Assembly (NCBI GenBank): GCA_026991065.1
Contig: JALXCG010000404.1
Location: 1 to 6,096 of the forward strand
DNA from: Gemmatimonadota bacterium
GTDB taxonomy: Bacteria; GCA-2686955
Reading direction: 5' to 3'
Length of the DNA stretch: 6,096 nucleotides
Part shown: in pieces, positions 1 to 4,975 of the stretch
How positions within the stretch are numbered: position 1 is the first letter of the stretch
Layout: the number at the start of each line of letters is the position of its first letter
The notes under the pieces: model-generated
Databases searched by the model: none
What the model was told of the DNA's origin: nothing
The model's input: the letters and a program-made list of their open reading frames with translations, nothing else
Position numbers and translations under genes: made by a program

Positions 1-456
1 CAGATCCGGCGGGGCCAACCCCAGGAGTTGCTGCAAAACGCGCTCGCGAACATCAAGAACATCGGCTGAACGTTCGCGAAAAAACTCATCTTCAAAGCCC
101 TCAAACTCACGCACTACCTGCTGCGTAACTTTGGCGTAGGCATATTCCGCGACCTCCAGCCGCTGACGCACCCGGTCATAAGTCCGCGCGACCACGATCG
201 GATCGTCGAGCACCAGCAGATGCGAATCGATGATGCCGGATAATTCACGCCCCAAAGAGGCGGCGACCTGGTCGCGCAACGCGGCGAGATGGCTCCGGGC
301 GGCGGAGCGCGCCTGGTCGAAGCGGCGAATCTCCCGCTCAACCTGGCCCGCGGCGATGCGACTGCGGGTAACCTTGCCGCGACGGCCCAGCACGATCAAA
401 CTCGGCCCGATGGCCACTCCTGAAGAGGCTGCAATTCCAGCCAGTCGACGGCTCAA
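1..456 (-). CDS. ptsI: PTS enzyme I (phosphoenolpyruvate-protein phosphotransferase), N-terminal part, truncated by window edge
   Basis: Enzyme I takes phosphate from PEP and passes it to His-15 of HPr in the cytoplasm, the entry step of the phosphotransferase system. I translated 152 codons from a TTG at 454-456. The product begins MSRRLAGIAASSGVAIG, which fits the family opening GIxASPGxAIG. It continues with IIDSHLLVLDDP (residues 75-86), matching the family's I-x-D/E-x-H-x-x-L-L-x-D motif, and ADVLDVRERVL (131-141), matching the ADVRD-x-x-x-R-L motif. These cover the start of the phosphohistidine domain and the helical HPr-binding domain. The active-site histidine and the PEP-binding barrel lie beyond position 1, so about three quarters of a usual 570-590 aa protein is missing. 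No ATG is available in frame; the TTG has GAGGAG at 466-471 with 9-nt spacing. It follows ptsH directly, so the two are almost certainly cotranscribed. Family assignment is secure; integrity of the rest is unseen. Confidence 0.93.
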   Translation of the reverse strand, partial: MSRRLAGIAASSGVAIGPSLIVLGRRGKVTRSRIAAGQVEREIRRFDQARSAARSHLAALRDQVAASLGRELSGIIDSHLLVLDDPIVVARTYDRVRQRLEVAEYAYAKVTQQVVREFEGFEDEFFRERSADVLDVRERVLQQLLGLAPPDL

Positions 457-462
457 GACTTC

Positions 463-726
463 TCACTCCTCGAAATGGCGGGCAAAAAGATCTTTCAATG
501 CAGCGATAACCTGCTCAGCATCTTCCCCCTCCGCGCGCACGCCGATCGTGGCGCCCTGCTCCGCCGCCAGAGCGATCACGCCGAGAATGCTTTTGGCATT
601 GATCTCCTGCCCATCGCGCAGGAAGTAGACATCCGCCTTGTAAGCCGAGCACGTGCGAACAATGTGACCGGCGGGACGCAAATGAATCCCGAGTGGGTTC
701 TGAACGACCAATTCGTCGGTGGGCAA
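463..726 (-). CDS. ptsH: HPr phosphocarrier protein
   Basis: HPr is the small cytoplasmic phosphocarrier that receives phosphate from enzyme I on a histidine and, in organisms with HprK, is also regulated by serine phosphorylation. The longest open frame extends upstream to about 792, but I choose TTG at 724-726, giving 87 aa, close to the family's usual 85-90. It starts MPTDELVVQNPLGIHLRPAG, and with this start the catalytic histidine falls at residue 15 (GIHLRP, with R17) and the regulatory serine at residue 46 (NAKSILG), exactly the canonical numbering. GGAG at 736-739 gives 9-nt spacing. The active-site loop is HLRPAG rather than the commoner HARPAA, a tolerated variation. hprK lies 117 bp upstream and ptsI 6 bp downstream, so kinase, carrier and phosphoryl donor are encoded together. 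Family is certain; the start is well supported but not proven. Confidence 0.96.
   Translation of the reverse strand: MPTDELVVQNPLGIHLRPAGHIVRTCSAYKADVYFLRDGQEINAKSILGVIALAAEQGATIGVRAEGEDAEQVIAALKDLFARHFEE
466..471 (-). promoter_or_regulatory. Shine-Dalgarno GAGGAG deciding the ptsI TTG start
   Basis: Reading the minus strand, GAGGAG forms the last two sense codons of ptsH and lies 9 nt before TTG at 454-456. The ptsH stop is in the same frame as ptsI, so ptsI cannot begin further upstream, and this TTG is the only initiator-type codon before the conserved GIAASSG motif. Overlap of this site with the end of ptsH suggests translational coupling (inference). Confidence 0.7.
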
Positions 727-843
727 AATCCGAATCTCCAGAAGACAGCAATCAAAGGTGCCGCTTCTACCGCAAAAGGGAACACTGCGCAAGGCTTACT
801 TCTCACGGACCGGAACTGCAGCTCCGCCGCGCAGCCGCCAGAA
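727..843 (-). other. hprK-ptsH intergenic gap with a short near-palindrome
   Basis: This 117-bp gap holds no credible gene. On the minus strand it carries a 16-nt near-palindrome at 811-826 (CGGAGCTGCAGTTCCG), able to form a 6-bp stem with one G-U pair and a UGCA loop. No T-tract follows, so it is not a standard intrinsic terminator. I see no convincing -10/-35 pair. Genes that often sit here in other bacteria (an EIIA or RapZ) are absent. Confidence 0.5.
736..739 (-). promoter_or_regulatory. Shine-Dalgarno GGAG supporting the ptsH TTG start
   Basis: GGAG on the minus strand sits 9 nt before TTG at 724-726. Together with the His-15/Ser-46 numbering this argues for the TTG over the further-upstream TTG near 790-792, whose 22-residue N-terminal extension has no counterpart in normal HPr proteins. 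Confidence 0.6.
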
Positions 844-1815
844 CTACTCCCGATCGTGATGATGCATGTTGCGCAGTTCCGCCTGCTTCTTCATCCACTT
901 TTTGAGTCGATCGTTGAACTCACGGGCTGGATGATAGCCATATGCTTTCTGCAAGTAGTTTAGCGCGATGACTTCGGAAAGTACCGAAAGGTTTTTCCCC
1001 GGGTAGATCGGAATCACCGCGGTGTTGATCTCCACCCCCAGAATCTCCCGCGTGTGGTCGTCGATCCCGATTCGGTCGACATGGAGTTGATCCTCGCTCC
1101 ACTCCTCAAGATTGACGACCACTTCCAAACGCTTCATCGCTCGCACCGCGCGAATCCCAAACATCGTGCAGATATCGATGATGCCGATGCCTCGGAGTTC
1201 CATGTGGTGGCGTAGCAACTCATTGCCCGTGGCAATGAGGATGTCCTCCTCCTTCTTGGTGATTGTGACCGAATCATCCGCCACCAAACGGTGGCCGCGC
1301 TCGACCAGATCAAGCGCGCACTCGCTCTTACCGATACCGCTCGGGCCGGCCAGCAACAGGCCGACGCCATAAACGTCGACCATGGTTCCATGCACCGTTG
1401 TGGTCAGCGCCGCGGCGCGACGCAAGCACTCGGTCAACTCATGGATAAAAGGGGTGGTATCCATCGGGGTTCGAAACACCGCAGTACCGTGCCGCTCCAA
1501 CCGTTCCAGCAGCCCCTCGGGAGGAGTCAGTGACTTGGTGATGATCACGCAGACCAACGGGAATTGACATACACGGTCGAGCGCCGCCGCATACTCGTCG
1601 CCTTGAAGAGTCCGCAGATAGGAGATCTCGGTCTCCCCCAGAATCTGCACCCGCTCATCGAGGAAATAGTCGGTATAACCGGCCATGGCGAGCCCCGGAC
1701 GATGCACATCGACCGTCGTAATCACGCGGTCGAGAGAAGACTCCGGAGAGATCAGTGCAAGTTGCAACCGGTCGCCGAAATCCTCGAATATTCGGCGCAC
1801 TCGCGTTCCTGGCAT
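844..1815 (-). CDS. hprK: HPr kinase/phosphorylase HprK
   Basis: HprK is a bifunctional cytoplasmic sensor enzyme that phosphorylates HPr on Ser-46 with ATP (or PPi) and removes that phosphate by phosphorolysis. The product is 323 aa, near the usual 310-330 of full-length HprK. An N-terminal domain (about 1-130) is followed by the catalytic domain: a conserved His at 142, the Walker A loop GPSGIGKS (157-164), RGHRLVADD (173-181) with the catalytic Asp pair, the HprK signature ELRGIGIIDI (206-215), and the C-terminal PGKNLSVLSEV segment (272-282). All expected active-site elements are present, so it should be active. The ATG at 1813-1815 has AGGGAA at 1821-1826. The tail ends in a small His cluster (NMHHHDRE) of no known meaning. 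It lies 54 bp after hpf and 117 bp before ptsH, its substrate gene. Confidence 0.97.
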   Translation of the reverse strand: MPGTRVRRIFEDFGDRLQLALISPESSLDRVITTVDVHRPGLAMAGYTDYFLDERVQILGETEISYLRTLQGDEYAAALDRVCQFPLVCVIITKSLTPPEGLLERLERHGTAVFRTPMDTTPFIHELTECLRRAAALTTTVHGTMVDVYGVGLLLAGPSGIGKSECALDLVERGHRLVADDSVTITKKEEDILIATGNELLRHHMELRGIGIIDICTMFGIRAVRAMKRLEVVVNLEEWSEDQLHVDRIGIDDHTREILGVEINTAVIPIYPGKNLSVLSEVIALNYLQKAYGYHPAREFNDRLKKWMKKQAELRNMHHHDRE

Positions 1816-1869
1816 GGCGGTTCCCTGTCGAGCAGTGCAGCCCGTTGGCCTGCGTGGGGGAGGGACAAC

Positions 1870-2412
1870 TCAGTCGATCAGTCCTACCGCCCCATCACGC
1901 CGCCGATAGACCACATTCACCTGCTCCGTTTCGCTGTTGCTGAAAATGAGCACTTCGCGCCCGTCATGGTCCATGCGCATCACCGCCTCTTCCAGCGCCA
2001 TCGAATCCAGATTGGAATTCGCGGTCTTCGCCAAGACACGGCGCTTGACCTCTTCCTCTTCGGCATCCCCAAAACGTGGAGCCAAGACCAGCGGCGCCGA
2101 CCCAACATCTTCTGATTTGTGGTGACCATTGATCCGCTTGCTCTTCTGGCGCTTCGCTTGGCGCTCGAGCTTGTGCGCGACCTGGTCCACCGCTGTACGC
2201 AAGTCGGAGTCACAGTCCTCGGCGTGCAAACTCCCGCGTCGGGTCTGCACATTTACATCAACCGCAATCTCTTCCCGCTTGTTGGCTTCCAGCAGACAGT
2301 CAATCGCAAGTATGCCCTCATGATAGCGCGTGAGCTTCAAAAGCCGTTGCTCGGCAATCTCCTTGACGCCCTCGGTGAGATGGAAGTTTCTCGCGGTCAC
2401 GTTGATGTTCAT
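1870..2412 (-). CDS. hpf: Ribosome hibernation promoting factor, long form
   Basis: Long HPF binds the decoding region of the 30S subunit in starved or stationary cells and, through its C-terminal domain, dimerises to join two 70S ribosomes into an inactive 100S particle. The 180-aa product has both parts. The N-terminal ribosome-binding domain (1 to about 100) opens MNINVTARNFHLTEGVKEIAE and has the basic stretch HKLERQAKRQKSKR (80-93). After an acidic linker, the dimerisation domain (about 123-180) contains EEAVMRMDHDG, FSNSETEQVNVVYRRRDG and ends GLID, the standard end of this family. Gammaproteobacterial short HPF lacks this second domain, so the gene is the long type. The ATG at 2410-2412 has GGAG at 2419-2422, 6 nt away. 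The gene's place after rpoN is conserved in many bacteria. The unusually long upstream gap suggests its own regulation. Confidence 0.96.
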   Translation of the reverse strand: MNINVTARNFHLTEGVKEIAEQRLLKLTRYHEGILAIDCLLEANKREEIAVDVNVQTRRGSLHAEDCDSDLRTAVDQVAHKLERQAKRQKSKRINGHHKSEDVGSAPLVLAPRFGDAEEEEVKRRVLAKTANSNLDSMALEEAVMRMDHDGREVLIFSNSETEQVNVVYRRRDGAVGLID

Positions 2413-2479
2413 CTGTATCTCCAGTCACAGAAGCTCTACCTGATGCCGCAAGCAGCGGCGACCAGATCTTCGATGTTCT

Positions 2480-2508
2480 GGCTATGGTGAGTTGGTGCTG
2501 CCATAGCC
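2480..2508. repeat. Inverted repeat GGCTATGG/CCATAGCC
   Basis: Two perfect 8-nt arms (2480-2487 and 2501-2508) flank a 13-nt loop. The structure would sit about 68 nt before the hpf start codon. No T-run follows on either strand, so it is not a simple terminator; it could be an RNA hairpin in the hpf leader or a protein-binding dyad. Confidence 0.6.
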
Positions 2509-2524
2509 GGGTTCATTGCAACAC

Positions 2525-2546
2525 GCGAGCGCGCAAATGCGCTCGC
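2525..2546. repeat. Inverted repeat GCGAGCGC/GCGCTCGC
   Basis: Two perfect 8-nt GC-rich arms (2525-2532 and 2539-2546) surround a 6-nt loop, predicting a very stable hairpin on either strand. It lacks a T-tract. It lies only 16 bases from the inverted repeat at 2480-2508. Confidence 0.6.
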
Positions 2547-2609
2547 AGTCGAATGACCCGCCGATCGCGGTGCATATTCACCACGATCCGCCGCTCAGGC
2601 CTCCTTTCC

Positions 2610-2631
2610 GCGGGCCCTCAAGGACGCCCGC
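2610..2631. repeat. Inverted repeat GCGGGC/GCCCGC
   Basis: Six-nt perfect arms (2610-2615 and 2626-2631) enclose a 10-nt loop that can pair further (CC with GG) leaving a 4-nt loop and a 2-nt bulge. No T-tract follows in the direction of transcription; an A/G-rich stretch (GGAAAGGAGG) follows on the minus strand instead. Confidence 0.45.
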
Positions 2632-2719
2632 CTTCTCACTCATACACGCGGTTCGTATGATTCGATCCATATTCATGCTGGAAACCAGGCCGCAGTCAAA
2701 GCGCTGGGAAAGCACCGCG

Positions 2720-4120
2720 CTACACTCGCTTACGGTAACGGCGCGAGAGGATCTTCAGCTGTTCGCGGTATTTGGCAACCGTACGTCGGGCGATTTTCAG
2801 CCCCTCTCTCTTGAGTTCGTCGGCAATCGCCTGATCACTGAGCGGATTCGCGGGATCCTCGTTTCTGATCAAGTGCAGAATCCGGTCGCGAACCGCCTTC
2901 GAAGAGACATCCGAGCCGCCATCGGACTCCAGGGAACTGCCGAAAAAGAACTTCAACTCAAAAACACCCCGGGGCGTTTGCACATACTTGCCGTTGGTCA
3001 CACGGCTCACGGTGGATTCGTGCATACCGATCGCTTCGGCAACATCCGCCAAAGTGAGCGGCTTCATATGCGCAATCCCCCGATCAAGGAAATCTCTCTG
3101 TACTTTAACAATATGGTTCATCACCTTGAGCATCGTCTGCCGCCTTTGCTCGATCGTCTTGATCAACCAGTTGGCGGAGTTCAGCTTCTCTACAACGTAT
3201 TCCTTGGTTTCCTTGGAAGTGCCATTTCCACGCCCGAGCAGCTTGCGATAAGCGTTAGAAACTCGAAGCCGCGGCAGTTCACGATCATTGAGGTGAATCT
3301 CATACTCGCCGTCGACGCGCTCCACAATCAGATCGGGAATCACACTGCGCGCACCGGTTGCCGAATAGATCTGGCCGGGGCGAGGCTCCAGAGCGCTGAT
3401 GTCGGCCACCGCTTCCCGAACCTGTTCCAACGGCACCTTTAGCGCGCGCGCGATCTGCTGGAACTTGTGCCGCTCCAGATCCGCCATGTGGTTTTCAACA
3501 ATTTTCCACGCCAGCGACCCCTCCTGGCCGGCGGCCCGCAGTTGCACAAAAAGGCACTCTTGCAATGAGCGGGCACCAACCCCCGCTGGTTCCAACGTCT
3601 GGACCGCCTCCCGCAGAACCCGCTCGACCAGTTCCGGAGGCTGATTCAGCTTCTCGGCGATCTCCTCCGTGGTCATGTCCAGCAAGCCGTTGTCATCGAG
3701 GTTGTAGATGATGTACTCGCCGATCTGCAGTTCCACCTCGGGGCGAGACTGCACACGCAACTGCTCGATCAGATGATCCTGCAACGACCGCGTGGCCGGC
3801 TGATCACGCACATACTCCTCGCGGGCTTCGTGGCTGGCGCGAGCGTAGCCGTAGTCGGTGGCATCATCGGCCTGCGACTTGAAGTACTCCTCCCACTTCT
3901 CGAACTCCTCGTCGTTCTTGCGCTCGATCTCGGGATCGACCTCTTCGATGACCGGCTCCTCACTCACCTCTTCCAATAGAGGATTGGAGATCATCTCGGC
4001 CTTAAGGGTCTGCGCGAGTTGCTGTACAGGCAGTTGCAAGAGCTTGAGCGCCTGCTGCATCTTGGGTGTCATGACCAGCTGCTGCTTTAGAGCCATGACT
4101 TGGCGGATTTGCATGTCCAT
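2720..4120 (-). CDS. rpoN: RNA polymerase sigma-54 factor RpoN
   Basis: RpoN directs RNA polymerase to -24/-12 promoters and needs an ATP-hydrolysing activator to open them. The 466-aa product shows the full layout. Region I (1-50) starts MDMQIRQVMALKQQLVMTPK and holds the leucine/glutamine-rich LLQLPVQQLAQTL and NPLLEE, the activator-responsive part. An acidic region II (about 51-92) follows. The core-binding region has IIYNLDDNGLLD (137-148) and LEPAGVGARSLQECL (176-190). A helix-turn-helix (about 354-380) contains ADVAEAIGMHESTVSRV, and the RpoN box ARRTVAKYRE (444-453) that reads the -24 element is perfect. Nothing is missing, so it should be functional. The ATG at 4118-4120 has GGAG at 4133-4136 with 12-nt spacing; ATGs at codons 3 and 9 are possible but worse placed. 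It sits between lptB and hpf, its common genomic place. Confidence 0.98.
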   Translation of the reverse strand: MDMQIRQVMALKQQLVMTPKMQQALKLLQLPVQQLAQTLKAEMISNPLLEEVSEEPVIEEVDPEIERKNDEEFEKWEEYFKSQADDATDYGYARASHEAREEYVRDQPATRSLQDHLIEQLRVQSRPEVELQIGEYIIYNLDDNGLLDMTTEEIAEKLNQPPELVERVLREAVQTLEPAGVGARSLQECLFVQLRAAGQEGSLAWKIVENHMADLERHKFQQIARALKVPLEQVREAVADISALEPRPGQIYSATGARSVIPDLIVERVDGEYEIHLNDRELPRLRVSNAYRKLLGRGNGTSKETKEYVVEKLNSANWLIKTIEQRRQTMLKVMNHIVKVQRDFLDRGIAHMKPLTLADVAEAIGMHESTVSRVTNGKYVQTPRGVFELKFFFGSSLESDGGSDVSSKAVRDRILHLIRNEDPANPLSDQAIADELKREGLKIARRTVAKYREQLKILSRRYRKRV

Positions 4121-4257
4121 AGGTTCGATTATCTCCGAGAAGAGGCAATCTGTCGCCCCCCCTCTTGCATGCCACTGGCCGATTCCGGTTCCACTTCAGG
4201 GACCACCGGCTCCAGCCCCCCGAAATGCAGGGGAACGATCTGCGCCCGTGCCGTTCT
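4121..4257 (-). other. lptB-rpoN intergenic region with G7 run and small hairpin
   Basis: This 137-bp gap contains no credible gene. On the minus strand it holds a run of seven G (4156-4162) inside a hairpin whose 6-nt arms, AAGAGG and CCTCTT, lie at 4161-4166 and 4140-4145, immediately upstream of the rpoN ribosome site. A 13-codon reading frame (4129-4170) covers the hairpin and ends at a TAA overlapping that site, but it has no convincing ribosome site of its own. I see no clear promoter or terminator. Confidence 0.4.
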
Positions 4258-4974
4258 TCACATGCGGAATCGTTCTCCCAGGTAGATCTCTCGTGCCGCA
4301 CGGTTGTCGACCAGATCATCGGTGCCGCCCGAAATCAAGATCTTGCCCTGATGCATGATGTAAGCGTGGTCGGTAATCTCCAGGGTCTCTCTAACATTGT
4401 GATCGGTGATCAGGACGCCCAGGTTCATTCTCTTCAGAGCCAAAACGATCTCCTGGATCTCCTCGACCGCCCGCGGATCCACTCCGGCGAAGGGTTCATC
4501 CAGCAGAATGTAGGAGGGGTTCATCACCAGCGCGCGCGCAATCTCGGCCCGCCGTCGTTCCCCCCCCGAGAGTTGATAGCCCATGGTCTTTCGCACACGG
4601 CCAATGTCCAGTTTGGCCAGCGCCTCCTCTACCCGCTGCTTGCGCTCGGCCCGCGAGACCGGCAAAAAGTCCGCCACCGCCCGCACATTGTCCTCAACCG
4701 ATAGCTTGCGAAAAATCGAAGCTTCCTGAGCCAGATAACCGATGCCGAGCCGTGCCCGCCGATAGACCGGCAGCCGGGTGATGTCGTCACCATCCAGCAC
4801 AATGTGGCCGGAGTCGGGGCGCACCAGCCCCACGATCATGTGGAACGTGGTGGTCTTGCCGGCCCCGTTCGGCCCCAGGAGCCCCACGATCTCGCCGCGC
4901 TCCACCCGTACTGAGACCTGGTCCACCACCCGCCGCTTGCGGTAGTGCTTGATCAGTTCGCGCGTCTCAAGCAT
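4258..4974 (-). CDS. lptB: LPS export ABC transporter ATP-binding protein LptB
   Basis: LptB is the cytoplasmic ATPase of the LptB2FG complex, which extracts lipopolysaccharide from the inner membrane and pushes it along the Lpt bridge. The product is 238 aa, the normal size. Walker A GPNGAGKT (34-41), Q-loop Gln-83 within GYLAQEASIFRKLSVEDN (an LptB hallmark, 79-96), ABC signature LSGGE (135-139), Walker B YILLDEP (155-161) and switch His-192 are all intact. The end, YLGERFRM, resembles the usual LptB ending YLGExFR. The open frame extends upstream to 5094, but that part overlaps the preceding gene in another frame; ATG at 4972-4974 starts MLETRELIKHY, as expected for the family, and has GGGAGG at 4983-4988. 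It begins one base after the stop of the LptA-like gene, so the two are surely cotranscribed and likely translationally coupled. Confidence 0.97.
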   Translation of the reverse strand: MLETRELIKHYRKRRVVDQVSVRVERGEIVGLLGPNGAGKTTTFHMIVGLVRPDSGHIVLDGDDITRLPVYRRARLGIGYLAQEASIFRKLSVEDNVRAVADFLPVSRAERKQRVEEALAKLDIGRVRKTMGYQLSGGERRRAEIARALVMNPSYILLDEPFAGVDPRAVEEIQEIVLALKRMNLGVLITDHNVRETLEITDHAYIMHQGKILISGGTDDLVDNRAAREIYLGERFRM

Positions 4975-4975
4975 C

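Larger units (their letters stand above)
2413..2719 (-). other. rpoN-hpf intergenic region, probable structured hpf leader
   Basis: This 307-bp stretch has no recognisable gene; the open frames in it (32 and 20 codons) lack ribosome sites and family features. It contains three perfect inverted repeats, listed separately. Just after the rpoN stop, a weak AGCGC/GCGCT stem followed by TTTG is too short to call a terminator. TTGACT (minus strand, 2694-2699) resembles a sigma-70 -35 box, but the only -10 candidate at 17-bp spacing, ATGAAT, matches poorly. I found no sigma-54 -24/-12 site with good agreement. hpf may use a promoter here, but I cannot place it. Confidence 0.5.

Noticed and set aside
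230-963. Plus-strand open frames of 132 and 162 codons opposite ptsI, ptsH and hprK
   Set aside because: They are antisense to clearly recognisable conserved proteins and show no domain or ribosome site of their own.
1816-1869. hpf-hprK gap checked for promoter or terminator
   Set aside because: Only the hprK ribosome site is evident in these 54 bp.
2513-2575. 20-aa arginine-rich frame on the minus strand (MHRDRRVIRL...) that might be a leader peptide
   Set aside because: The strong AAAGGAGG upstream is too far away (more than 20 nt from the ATG, about 15 nt from an in-frame GTG), and the arginine content follows from the GC-rich hairpin.
2547-2575. Possible sigma-54 promoter: GG and GC spaced by 10 bases near the hpf leader on the minus strand
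   Set aside because: Apart from the GG and GC dinucleotides the match to TGGCAC-N5-TTGC is poor.
2578-2676. 32-aa open frame on the minus strand after rpoN (starts MNMDRIIRT)
   Set aside because: There is no ribosome site before the ATG, no known similarity, and it overlaps an inverted repeat; expected by chance in a gap this size.
2699-2722. Possible rpoN terminator (AGCGC/GCGCT stem followed by TTTG)
   Set aside because: The stem is only 5 bp with a 12-nt loop and a very short T-run, too weak to call.
2516-3442. 308-codon open frame on the plus strand opposite rpoN
   Set aside because: It is antisense to intact, highly conserved RpoN sequence and has no family features; most of it mirrors the rpoN codon pattern.
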